The position numbers were made by a program, and so were the translations under genes. From the NCBI RefSeq assembly GCF_900250075.1, contig NZ_LT977070.1:2646894-2710893 (forward strand): 64,000 nt of DNA, written 5' to 3'. Below the pieces are notes generated by a model. The model worked only from the letters and a program-made list of their open reading frames with translations, did no database searches and was not told where the DNA came from. Positions 26,508 through 37,266 of the stretch are shown in pieces (the first letter of the stretch is position 1; the number at the start of each line of letters is the position of its first letter). Origin of the DNA: Cupriavidus taiwanensis. Its GTDB lineage: Bacteria > Pseudomonadota > Gammaproteobacteria > Burkholderiales > Burkholderiaceae.

Positions 26508-26950
26508 CTATGCATCGCGGGTCTGCTGCGGCGGCAACTCCAGCCATCCCCGCTGCACGCTCAGGAACAGCAGGGCGCACACATTGCTGGCGCCCGCCTT
26601 CTGCAGCAGCCGGGCCCGATGCGTGCGCGCGGTCTGGTCGCTGATGCCGAGCGCGCGCGCGATTTCCTTGTCGCTCAGGCCGCGCCCGAGCCATTCCAGA
26701 TATTCGCGCTCGCGTTGCGAGAATGGATTATCCGCGGCTGCCGGCCCGCTTTTTTAAACAGCTCATGCTGGCGCGCGAGATAGTACAGGGTCAATTGCGA
26801 GGATTTTCGCAATTGCATTTTCGCGAGCAAATGCTCACGGTGCTTGCGCGCCGTGGATACGGAAAATGCGAGACGTGCGGCGATCTCGCGATCGCTCATG
26901 CCGCGCGCAATAAAGGCGAGCACCGTCTCTTCCCGAGTGGTGAGATTCAT
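26508..26950 (-). pseudogene. Tandem-HTH LuxR-type regulator, frameshifted
   Basis: From ATG 26950 the frame encodes a LuxR-type helix-turn-helix (LTTREETVLAFIARGMSDRE, then IAARLAFSVSTARKHREHLL). It leaves register at a run of six A's (T's at 26750-26755 on the plus strand) and stops at 26675. In the neighbouring frame a second LuxR helix-turn-helix follows directly (FSQREREYLEWLGRGLSDKE, then IARALGISDQTARTHRARLL) and ends at 26508. Adding one base in the A-run joins them into one ~147-residue protein with two DNA-binding domains. As it stands only the first domain would be made (91 residues). It is divergent from the repeat-protein gene and may once have controlled it. Confidence 0.68.
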
Positions 26951-27459
26951 GCGGAGGACTCCATGCGATGGAACGAGTGGTTCCGTCGCAGGAGCGGCAG
27001 CCGCGCGTCTATCTGTGCATCAGTGCATCACAGGACCCTTCGTGCAAGGCTAGTGCGGACCTACGAGCGGAACCGGGGACAGCCCGGCCGGGCTCCAGAT
27101 CACTGCTTTTGTTTTCGAACTCTTGCGGTGTTGCGCCGGCATGGGATTGCGCACTTCCCGACGGTGCGCTCCGGAATTTCCGGATGCCGGCAGCAGAGGC
27201 GAATTCTAGGTGCTGGTTTTTATATTTAAAAGCCCATTCATGCTGCGCGATATTTAACTCTGATTGTTGTCCGGCATTATCCACTGCCAATACCGCATTT
27301 GCCCAATGGCGACGGCGCGCCGGAAAAACCAAGAATGATTCCACCTGTCCGGTGCCGCGCCATGGCGCAGCAACGCGGCAGGCGCGGCATCCGGAGCCAG
27401 CCCTGCGCGGCCCGCCGCCCTCGCTTCCTCAATCCACGCAGTCATTCAAAGGAGTCGTC
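26951..27459. other. AT-richer divergent intergenic region
   Basis: This region between the broken LuxR gene and the repeat-protein gene is clearly richer in A/T than its surroundings, especially 27205-27270 (runs such as TTTTTATATTTAAAA). It has the look of a regulatory region or of imported DNA. TTGTTG at 27264-27269 with CAATAC about 18 bases on is a possible promoter for the plus-strand cluster. No convincing gene was found on either strand. Confidence 0.45.
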
Positions 27460-28201
27460 ATGACCTACCCCATCCACGCCGCCGTCCTGGCGCCGCAAGG
27501 TGTGCTCGGCAATCTCGTCAGCGGTATCGGCAGCCTGCTGCCGTTCGCCGCGCAGCCGATGCTGGTGCCCCAAAGCGCGATGACCGACGCGGTTGCTCCG
27601 GCGGTGCGAGACGGCGTGCAGGCCGTGGTCACGCACTATGTGAACCCGGTGATCGGCCATGCGGCCGGCGCCGCCGCCGGCGCGCTGGCCCAGCATATTC
27701 CGTTCCCCGAGCCCGTTCATACCGGCCCGATCGGCAACGCGATCTCGGTGCATGCGCCGGGATTCATCCAGGCGGCCGGCACTGCTGTGGGCTATCCGAC
27801 CGCTGCCATCCATGGCGCCAACATCGTTCGCGAAGGCGCGCGCTACCTGCCGTTTTCCGCCATGCCCGCAGTCACGCTGGCACCGCAGGGCGTGTTCGGT
27901 TCGCTGATCGGCGCGGTGGCACCGACCCTGGGCCATGCCGTCGGCGGCCTGCTGGGCAATGCCAACGTGGGCCAGCAGATCGGTACCGTGGCCGGCCATC
28001 TCGGCGGCCTGCTGCCGTTCTCGGCGCAGCCGCAGGCGGCGCTGGCACCGCAGGGCGTGTTCGGCTCGCTGATCGGCGCGGTGGCGCCGACCCTCGGCCA
28101 TGCCGTCGGCGGCCTGCTGGGCAATGCCAACGTGGGCCATGGCCGGCCATCTCGGCGGCCTGCTGCCGTTCTCGGCGCAGCCGCAAGTGGTCTATGCCTG
28201 A
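27460..28201 (+). pseudogene. Gly-rich 55-residue-repeat protein, frameshifted near its end
   Basis: A strong AAAGGAG site precedes ATG 27460. The protein starts MTYPIHAAVLAPQGVLGNLV and has no signal peptide. It is built from modules that open with LAPQGV(L/F)G, run through Gly-rich hydrophobic sequence with GxxxG spacing (GSLIGAVAPTLGHAVGGLLG) and close with LPF(A/S)A(Q/M)P. Two complete 165-bp units are in tandem. In the second, 14 bases present in the first (27975-27988) are missing after 28139, so the frame changes and runs on to 28380, over the start of the next gene. Restoring them gives 251 residues ending SAQPQVVYA at 28201. I do not recognise the family; bacteriocin-like, cargo or adhesive roles are open. 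Confidence 0.6.
27877..28198 (+). repeat. 165-bp coding tandem repeat (two units, second with 14-bp deletion)
   Basis: Unit 1 is 27877-28041 and unit 2 begins at 28042. Over the first 98 bases they differ at only three positions, all silent. Unit 2 then lacks the 14 bases matching 27975-27988 and diverges at its last few codons before the stop. The near identity points to a recent duplication. Confidence 0.9.
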
Positions 28202-28319
28202 AGGCGCATGACGTCCTGGGCATGACCGTGGCGCTCGACGGCGCCGCCGCGGGCCGGCGTACGCGCCGGCCCGCCCGAATCGATGCGCGCGCCGCCTGGC
28301 GCCGCGGTGGAGACAGCAA

Positions 28320-29963
28320 ATGGAACGAGACAAGAAAGGCGAGGCCGTGGCGCTGGACGCCGGCCGCAAGCAATACCTGATCGCGCCGCGGCGCCACGTA
28401 CTGGCCCGGCAGGCGGGCGTGGCGCCGATGTCGGCCAGCGAACTGCACAGCACGGTGACGCAGCTGCCCGGCGTTGAAGTGGTGCATGTGGTCGAAGGCC
28501 ACAAGAACACGCACCTGCATTCGGTACGGCCCGACGAGGCCGCCCACACCTATGTGGTCAAGCTCGACGCCGCGCACGCGCAGATGCTGCAAGCCACGGC
28601 GCCGCCGCACATGATCGTCGAGGAAGACCATCCCCTCGGCTATGGCCGCAAGGCCGAACTCGAGACCTCGGACCGGCTGCATCCGCAATCGGCGTTCGAT
28701 GGTCCGGTATCGCGCGAGGTGCTGGTGCGGGTGCTGGGCACCGGCGACACGCCGCTGCCGGGCGTGGCCATCACGCTGGCGGGCGATGGCTTCCCCGCAA
28801 CCGCCACCACCGATGCCAGCGGCGAAGCAACGCTGACGCTGGTGCAGCAGCAGCCCGGCCCGGCGCGCTCGCTGTTCGTGCGGCCGCTCAGTGGCTACTG
28901 GAACAAGTACCTGCTGTCGCCCAATGTCGTTTCCGGCCAGGCCAATGTGATACGCGTGACGCCGCTGTCGCAGCCGAATCCGGACGTGCCGCCGCAAGGT
29001 CGCTTTGGCTGGGGCCAGCGGCTGATGGGGCTGGACCAACTCACGCGCAGCTTCGGCGGCCGCGGCGTGCGCGTCGCCGTGGTCGACTCGGGCGCCGATG
29101 CCGCGCACCCGCTGCTGGCGCATATCCGTCATGGCATGGACTTGACCGGCACCGGCACCAACGCCAACGACACCTGGCGCCTCGACACCATCGGCCACGG
29201 CTCGCACTGCGCCGGCGTAGTCGGCGCGCGGCCGCAGCCGGGTGCGCCGGCCTCTGCCAGCGCAGAGGCCCAGGCCACCATGCTCGGCTTCGCACCAGAG
29301 GCGGAAATGCATGCGCTCAAGATCTTTCCAGGCGGGCAGTTCAGCACGCTGCTGCGCGCGCTGGACTACTGCATCGACCACGACGTCGACGTGGTCAACC
29401 TGAGCCTGGGCGCGCCCCAGCCGTCGCAGGCGGTCGAGCAGAAGCTGATCGAAGCCGTGCACAGCGGCGTGGCCTGCATTGTCGCTGCCGGCAACTCGGG
29501 CGGACCGGTGCAGTACCCGGCGGCCTCCGCGTCGGTGCTGGCGGTCTCGGCGCTGGGCCTGCAGAGCGAACTGCCGCACGACGTGTGGGAACGAACCCAG
29601 GTAGTGCAGCACGCGGCCACGCGCGCCGGGCTGTTCGCGCCGACGTTCTCGTGCTTCGGCCCGCAGATCGCGGTGTGCGGCCCCGGTGTGGGAATCATCT
29701 CGACCGTGCCGGGCGCCGCCTTCATGCCCGACTCCGGCACCTCGATGGCCGCGCCGCATATCGCCGGGCTGGCCGCGCTGCTGCTGTCCGATCCGCAGCT
29801 GGCGGCGTGGATGGGTCCGCGCGGACCGCGCCGCGTCGCGGCGCTGTTCCAGCTGATCCGCGCCATCAGTTCGCCGGTCGTTGCGCACGATCCCGAGAAC
29901 CGCTTCGGCAGCGGACTGCCGCAGCTGCAGAACCTGCAGCGCCTGCTGGGCCGGCCGCAGTAG
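28320..29963 (+). CDS. Subtilisin-family (S8) serine protease with prodomain
   Basis: This is a 547-residue subtilase. The catalytic triad is D256 (VAVVDSGAD), H293 (GHGSHCAGVV) and S475 (SGTSMAAPHIAGLAALL), with the oxyanion Asn in VAAGNSGGP. Residues 1-135 look like a propeptide. Residues ~137-190 (VLVRVLGTGDTPLPGVAITL...) resemble a carboxypeptidase-regulatory/Ig-like beta domain. No signal peptide is visible, which is odd for a subtilase: it may act in the cytoplasm or leave by another route. GGAGA precedes ATG 28320. It follows the repeat-protein gene and is probably in one operon with it; that protein is an obvious candidate substrate. Confidence 0.9.
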   Translation: MERDKKGEAVALDAGRKQYLIAPRRHVLARQAGVAPMSASELHSTVTQLPGVEVVHVVEGHKNTHLHSVRPDEAAHTYVVKLDAAHAQMLQATAPPHMIVEEDHPLGYGRKAELETSDRLHPQSAFDGPVSREVLVRVLGTGDTPLPGVAITLAGDGFPATATTDASGEATLTLVQQQPGPARSLFVRPLSGYWNKYLLSPNVVSGQANVIRVTPLSQPNPDVPPQGRFGWGQRLMGLDQLTRSFGGRGVRVAVVDSGADAAHPLLAHIRHGMDLTGTGTNANDTWRLDTIGHGSHCAGVVGARPQPGAPASASAEAQATMLGFAPEAEMHALKIFPGGQFSTLLRALDYCIDHDVDVVNLSLGAPQPSQAVEQKLIEAVHSGVACIVAAGNSGGPVQYPAASASVLAVSALGLQSELPHDVWERTQVVQHAATRAGLFAPTFSCFGPQIAVCGPGVGIISTVPGAAFMPDSGTSMAAPHIAGLAALLLSDPQLAAWMGPRGPRRVAALFQLIRAISSPVVAHDPENRFGSGLPQLQNLQRLLGRPQ

Positions 29964-30034
29964 CACGCACCGCCCGCCCGCGCGGGAAACCACGCGGCCC
30001 GGGCCACCGGGCCGCCCTCCTACTTCCACAGATC

Positions 30035-30904
30035 ATGCGCACGCTCGACTTCACCGCCGCGCCGTTGCGGCGCGCCGCTGCCGCGGCCGCCGAACCCCTC
30101 GCGGCACCGCCCCGGCTTGCCGCGGCGACGGCTGCCCCGTTGCCGCTCGATGGCCAGCTGCGCCGCGAATGCGAGGCCATGGCCAGCCATGCGCTGCGGC
30201 TCGGCATCGCCATGCCGGCCGGCTGGACCATGCTGCTCGGCAGCGCTCACGAAGCGGTCGCGGCAGCGTCGGCTTCGTCGCAGCAGCAGGCCGGGACGGG
30301 CCTTGCCGCGCAGCAGCTCGCACAACTCCACCAGGACCTGGCCCGCGCCATCGCGCCCGCCACGCCGCAATGCATCACGCTGCTTGACGATGAGCGCCGC
30401 CGCGCGCATCCGCTGGCCTGCCTGGGACCCGTGCCGCTGGTGCGCGCATTGACCGGGACCGCGGTGTGCTGCCTGGTGGCGGTGGTACTGACCGGCTTGC
30501 CGGCAGAGGTGTCGATGGAGAACATGCGCGCCGGCATCCTGGCCTCGTCGGGCCGCACGCTGCTGTTCAACATGCTGTTCCTGCTGTTCTGCGCCGGGCT
30601 GGGGGCCTCGTTTGCGTCGCTGTTCCAGGTGCACGGCTACATCGCCAGGGGCACCTATGACCCCAAGTACGACGCCGCCTACGCCGCGCAACTGATCCTT
30701 GGGATCATGTCCGGGCTGATCCTGGTCGAGATGCTGCCGCCGCAGTTGTTCGATTCGGCCGGCATGCGCAGCTTCGGCAAGCCGGCCTTGTCGATGCTGG
30801 GCGGCTTCTCCGCCACCGCGGTGCATCGCCTGCTGCAGCGCATCGTCGAGATCGTCGAGACCGCGGTGCGCGGCAGCACGCCGCGCGAGCCGCGCAAGGA
30901 GTAG
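30035..30904 (+). CDS. Membrane protein of unknown function
   Basis: This 289-residue protein has an Ala-rich soluble N-terminal half (~130 residues, helical, with SASSQQQAG...LAQLHQDLARAIAP) and a membrane half. Three hydrophobic helices are visible: ALTGTAVCCLVAVVLTGL, LLFNMLFLLFCAGLGASFAS and AYAAQLILGIMSGLILVEML. A conserved-looking HGYIARGTYDPKYDAAYA loop lies between the last two. It ends 4 bases before the DUF4239 gene, so the two are surely co-transcribed and may form a complex. No family was recognised. Confidence 0.7.
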   Translation: MRTLDFTAAPLRRAAAAAAEPLAAPPRLAAATAAPLPLDGQLRRECEAMASHALRLGIAMPAGWTMLLGSAHEAVAAASASSQQQAGTGLAAQQLAQLHQDLARAIAPATPQCITLLDDERRRAHPLACLGPVPLVRALTGTAVCCLVAVVLTGLPAEVSMENMRAGILASSGRTLLFNMLFLLFCAGLGASFASLFQVHGYIARGTYDPKYDAAYAAQLILGIMSGLILVEMLPPQLFDSAGMRSFGKPALSMLGGFSATAVHRLLQRIVEIVETAVRGSTPREPRKE

Positions 30905-30908
30905 CGCC

Positions 30909-31739
30909 ATGCTGTTCCTCTACAGCCTGCCCAGCACCGGCATGGCCGCCATCGTGGTCACGACCATCGTCGCGGTGGTGCTGGCCGGCTATGCGGTCGC
31001 GCGCCGCTTCGCGCTGATCGAGCTCGATGCCGAGCAGCGCGCAATGGCGGTGTCGATGGTCTCGATCATCACCACCATCAACTCGCTGCTGGTCGCCTTT
31101 GCCGCGATCAACGTCTGGGACACCTACAACGCCGCCGACCGCACCGTCGCCGCGGAAGCCACCGCCGCGGGCGAACTCGCGCGCGACCTGGCCGCATTCG
31201 ACAGCAGCGCCGCCGATGCCGCCGCGGCGGCATTGCGCACCTACCTGGTGATGGTGGTGCATGAGGAATGGCCGCGCATGCAGCGCCTGGGCAGGCCCGA
31301 TGCGCACACCGAGCAGCGCTTCGACGCGATGTTCGATCTGGCCAACCGGATCCGTCCGCTCGACAGCCGCCAGACCGTGCTGCTGGGCGAAGTGCTGATG
31401 CGCGTCAACGAGATGGTCAAGTACCGCCAGCAACGGATCCTGACGCTGCATGCGGCGATGCCGAACACCTTGTGGGGCGTGATCCTGATTGTCAGCGCCC
31501 TGTCGTTCGCGCTGCTGTACGTGCTGCCGGCAACGCCCTTCAACCTGGCGCTGATCACCGCTTGGGCCATCACCATCGGCCTGGCGTTCTTCTTCCTGCT
31601 CGCGGTCGACCGGCCCTTCGCCGGCGAATTCAGCGTCAGCGCCGACCCGCTGCAGCACACCATCGACACCCTGGTGGCAAACGGCATGTGGCCGGAGTCG
31701 CAACCGGCGTCACAGCCGATGCCATATGCAGCGCCATAA
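30909..31739 (+). CDS. DUF4239 (bestrophin-like domain) membrane protein
   Basis: This 276-residue integral membrane protein has an N-terminal helix pair (MAAIVVTTIVAVVLAGYAVA; VSMVSIITTINSLLVAFAAI). A soluble central part carries NVWDTYNAADRTVAAEATAA, typical of DUF4239, and a C-terminal helix pair (LWGVILIVSALSFALLYVLP; ALITAWAITIGLAFFFLLAV) follows. The fold is related to bestrophin-like proteins, but channel activity is unproven. It lies directly after the other membrane protein and before the GH19 gene. Confidence 0.8.
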   Translation: MLFLYSLPSTGMAAIVVTTIVAVVLAGYAVARRFALIELDAEQRAMAVSMVSIITTINSLLVAFAAINVWDTYNAADRTVAAEATAAGELARDLAAFDSSAADAAAAALRTYLVMVVHEEWPRMQRLGRPDAHTEQRFDAMFDLANRIRPLDSRQTVLLGEVLMRVNEMVKYRQQRILTLHAAMPNTLWGVILIVSALSFALLYVLPATPFNLALITAWAITIGLAFFFLLAVDRPFAGEFSVSADPLQHTIDTLVANGMWPESQPASQPMPYAAP

Positions 31740-31781
31740 CGGCACGCCGCAACGGCCGCCATCACAACAAGGAGACACGAG

Positions 31782-32327
31782 ATGCAGATGACCCCGGAAC
31801 AATTCCGCGCCGCCACCGGACTGAGCGAGCCGCAATGCGAGCGCTGGTTCGCGCGCCTGTGCGAAGCGATGCAGGCGTACGACATCACCGGCGCGGCGCG
31901 CATGGCCGCGTTCCTGGCGCAGACCGGGCACGAGTCGCTCGGCTACCAGTTCACGCATGAGCTGTGGGGCCCGACGCCGGCGCAGGCGCTGTACGAGCCG
32001 CCGTCGCGCAAGGCCATGGCGCTCGGCAATGTGCGGCCGGGCGATGGCAAGCGCTTCCGCGGCCGGGGGCTGATCCAGATTACCGGCCGCGCCAACTATG
32101 CGGCATGCGGCGCCGCGCTCGGCGCCGACCTGACCGGCACCCCCGAACTGCTGGAACAGGACGCCTGGGCCGCCCGCTCGGCGGCATGGTGGTGGCGCAC
32201 GCACGGTTGCAATGCACTGGCCGACAGCGGCGACTTCATCGCGCTGACGCGGCGCATCAATGGTGGCACCAACGGACTCGAGGACCGCCTGCGCCGCTGG
32301 AAGGTCGCCACCGCGGCGCTGGCCTGA
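31782..32327 (+). CDS. GH19 family lysozyme/chitinase-like enzyme
   Basis: This compact 181-residue glycoside hydrolase 19 domain is like phage endolysins and chitinases. The catalytic glutamates are probably E51 (AFLAQTGHESLGY) and E60 (FTHELWG). The substrate-cleft motif FRGRGLIQITGRANYAACG and the C-terminal TRRINGGTNGLEDRLRRW are intact. It has no signal peptide and no cell-wall-binding domain, so release would need another route. AAGGAGA precedes ATG 31782. It is the last gene of the cluster and is followed by a strong terminator. Confidence 0.88.
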   Translation: MQMTPEQFRAATGLSEPQCERWFARLCEAMQAYDITGAARMAAFLAQTGHESLGYQFTHELWGPTPAQALYEPPSRKAMALGNVRPGDGKRFRGRGLIQITGRANYAACGAALGADLTGTPELLEQDAWAARSAAWWWRTHGCNALADSGDFIALTRRINGGTNGLEDRLRRWKVATAALA

Positions 32328-32345
32328 AGCGACACGGCATCCATG

Positions 32346-32381
32346 AAAAAAGGGGCTACGGCATTTACCGTAACCCCTTTT
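32346..32381. terminator. Bidirectional terminator between GH19 gene and tRNA
   Basis: A long stem AAAAGGGG-TACGG / CCGTA-CCCCTTTT with one mismatch and a CATTTA loop has T/A runs on both sides. It can end both the plus-strand cluster and the minus-strand rpoD/tRNA transcript. Confidence 0.85.
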
Positions 32382-32389
32382 CACTGCAT

Positions 32390-32468
<79 letters not shown>

Positions 32469-32478
32469 TTGGAAGCGT

Positions 32479-35040
<2,562 letters not shown>

Positions 35041-35096
35041 TGGCACGCTCACTTTCACCAGAACTGGAGAGAAAGATTTCGCAATCCAAACCGGCT

Positions 35097-35102
35097 ATTG
35101 TA
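35097..35102 (-). promoter_or_regulatory. Extended -10 promoter for rpoD
   Basis: On the minus strand TGCTACAAT gives an extended -10 (TG-N-TACAAT) about 55 bases before the rpoD start. The same nine bases occur at the rpsU promoter, so both ends of the operon seem to use the same core element. Confidence 0.55.
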
Positions 35103-35128
35103 GCACGCCACGCATAGCCGGCTCCCTG

Positions 35129-35149
35129 TCAGGTGAGGTTTTCACCTGA
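35129..35149. repeat. Inverted repeat between dnaG and rpoD
   Basis: TCAGGTGA and TCACCTGA are arranged as an 8-bp inverted repeat with a 5-base loop. On the minus strand it is not followed by T's, so it may be an operator or RNA structure rather than a terminator. Confidence 0.4.
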
Positions 35150-35255
35150 AAAATCAAGGCTTAAGCTCGGCGCGGCCGGGCCCGGTCCCTGATCCACTGC
35201 TTGTCCAACGCTTGTTGCCGCCTCCCGGTTGAAGGCCAGGGCGCCCGCTGGCGCC

Positions 35256-37067
35256 TCAGCCCAGTTGGCGCCGCCGGTGGATTTCGCCCACCAGCCAGCG
35301 CATGCGCTGCTTGGCTGCCTCGTCGGCCGTGCCGGCGACCACCTCCGCCTGCAGGCTGTCGAGTTCGCGCCGCAGCGGCTCGGCCAGCAGCTTGGTGATG
35401 GCCGCATCGAATTCCTGTGTTGCAGGTGTCTCTTCAATCTCCTCGCGCAATACCACCGTGCGCGCCGCGGCATAGACCTCGGCATACGGCGACTGGGCCA
35501 GGTGCTCGCTGAAGGCCGCGAAATTCACTTCGCCCTGGACGCCGTCGCACGCGCTGACCAGGTGCGCCAGCACTTCGCTGTCGCCACCCTCGCCTTCCAG
35601 CAGCAACGCCCGGGCATCCTCGTCGAGCCGTGCCGACAGCGTCGGGTAGCACATCAGCAACTGGATCACCCGCTGCTCCAGCCCGGTCGGGGCCTGGCGG
35701 CGCGCGCGCGGGCGCGGCTGGGCGAAGCGCCCGACCCGTGCCGGATCACTGCGCAGGCCGCAGATCGCCTCGATCTCCGCGGGTGTGGTACCAGTGGCAT
35801 CGGCAAGTTCGCGCACGATCTGTAGCCGCAGCCCGCCCGCCGGCATCGCCTGCAGCAGCGGCTTGGCGTCGTACTGGGCGCGGGCGCGGCCCTCGGGCTG
35901 GCGCAGGTCCAGTTCCTCGGTCACCGACTGCAGCAGGAAGCGCGACAGGGGCATGGCATTGCGCACCTGCGCGGCGAAGGCCTCGGTGCCCTCTTCGCGC
36001 ACATAGCTGTCGGGGTCGTGCTCGGCCGGCAGGAACAGGAAGCGGATGGTCTTGTTGTCGGCCACGTGCGGCAGGCAGGCTTCCAGTGCCCGCCTGGCGG
36101 CGCGCCGCCCTGCCAAATCGCCGTCGAACGAGAACACCACCGCGTCGGCCTGGCGCAGCAGCTTCTGCACGTGCACAGGCGTGCACGCCGTGCCCAGGGT
36201 GGCGACGGCGTTGGCAAAACCGAGCTGGGCCAGTGCCACGACGTCCATATATCCTTCGACCACCAGCACATAGCCGGTTTCCCGGATGGCATGGCGGGCC
36301 TCGAACAAGCCATAAAGCTCGGTGCCCTTGCTGAAAAGCGGGGTCTCGGGCGAATTCAGGTACTTGGGCTCGCCCTGCCCCATGACGCGGCCGCCGAAGC
36401 CGATTACCGCGCCCTTGGTGTTGCGGATCGGGAACATGATGCGGTCGCGGAAGCGGTCGTAGCGCCGCGGCTTGCCGTCGGCGTCGCGCTTGTCACTTTC
36501 GATCAGCAGGCCGGCCTCGACGAGCGGCGCGGCCACGTTGTCGTCGCGGTAGCTGCCGAACACCGCTTCCAGGGCCTGCCAGTCATCGGGCGCATAGCCA
36601 AGTCCGAACTGACCGGCGATCTCGCCCGTCAGTCCGCGCCCCTTCAGGTACTGGATCGCCTGCGGCGCGCCGCGCAACTGGCGGCGGTAGAAATCGGTGG
36701 CGCGGGTCATGGCGTCGGACAGCGCCACCGAGCGCGCCTGTTGCTCGGCGCGCTGGCCGGGGGGCAGGCGGTCGCGCTCTTCCGGCACGGTCATGCCGAC
36801 CGACTGCGCCAGCTCGCGCACCGCCTCCGGATACGACTGGCCGGAAAACTCCATCAGGAAGCCGATGGCCGAGCCGTGCGCGCCGCAGCCGAAGCAATGG
36901 TAGAACTGCTTGGTCGGCGACACCGTGAACGACGGGGATTTCTCGTTATGGAACGGGCAAAGTCCCATGAAATTGGCGCCGCCCTTCTTCAGCTGCACAT
37001 ACTTGCCCACCACATCGACAATGTCGACACGGTTGAGCAGGTCCTGAATAAAGGATTGCGGAATCAC
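35256..37067 (-). CDS. dnaG: DNA primase
   Basis: DnaG makes RNA primers at the replication fork. The protein is 603 residues from a GTG start at 37067 (MIPQSFIQDLLNRVDIVDVV), where the family begins; the frame continues upstream without a family match. The zinc-binding domain has CPFHNEKSPSFTV and CFGCG (C37, H40, C58, C61). The TOPRIM core has VVEGYMDVVAL and the FSFDGDLAGRRAA metal site. The C-terminal helicase-binding domain is present. It is the third gene of the macromolecular synthesis operon. Confidence 0.95.
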   Translation of the reverse strand: MIPQSFIQDLLNRVDIVDVVGKYVQLKKGGANFMGLCPFHNEKSPSFTVSPTKQFYHCFGCGAHGSAIGFLMEFSGQSYPEAVRELAQSVGMTVPEERDRLPPGQRAEQQARSVALSDAMTRATDFYRRQLRGAPQAIQYLKGRGLTGEIAGQFGLGYAPDDWQALEAVFGSYRDDNVAAPLVEAGLLIESDKRDADGKPRRYDRFRDRIMFPIRNTKGAVIGFGGRVMGQGEPKYLNSPETPLFSKGTELYGLFEARHAIRETGYVLVVEGYMDVVALAQLGFANAVATLGTACTPVHVQKLLRQADAVVFSFDGDLAGRRAARRALEACLPHVADNKTIRFLFLPAEHDPDSYVREEGTEAFAAQVRNAMPLSRFLLQSVTEELDLRQPEGRARAQYDAKPLLQAMPAGGLRLQIVRELADATGTTPAEIEAICGLRSDPARVGRFAQPRPRARRQAPTGLEQRVIQLLMCYPTLSARLDEDARALLLEGEGGDSEVLAHLVSACDGVQGEVNFAAFSEHLAQSPYAEVYAAARTVVLREEIEETPATQEFDAAITKLLAEPLRRELDSLQAEVVAGTADEAAKQRMRWLVGEIHRRRQLG

Positions 37068-37089
37068 CCGACTGACCGTCCTGAGGCTT

Positions 37090-37115
37090 GGCCGTCCCTG
37101 GCGGGCGGCCTTTTT
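37090..37115 (+). terminator. Terminator-like hairpin antisense to the dnaG leader
   Basis: GGCCGTCCC/GGGCGGCC with a one-base bulge and TGGC loop is followed by TTTTT on the plus strand. No plus-strand gene precedes it. It lies just upstream of the minus-strand dnaG start. Confidence 0.4.
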
Positions 37116-37266
37116 AGGAATGCGTGACCGGTGCGGCGCCCGGCTGCTATCGGAATATTGTAGTGCAGCACGGAACGGCTGCCCGGATTGCTTCACTTCT
37201 GCGCGCAAGCTCCGCTATCCGCGGCGATCTTGCGCGCATCATGCCTGCAATCGATTAAATCAGCAC

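Noticed and set aside
26750..26760. Programmed -1 frameshift in the LuxR gene
   Set aside because: The A6 run is read as AAA-AAA in the zero frame, not as A-AAA-AAG, and no downstream stimulatory structure was evident. Kept only as an alternative to mutation.
27009..27344. 111-codon minus-strand frame in the AT-rich intergenic region
   Set aside because: No ribosome site, no recognisable domain, mixed composition; more likely chance.
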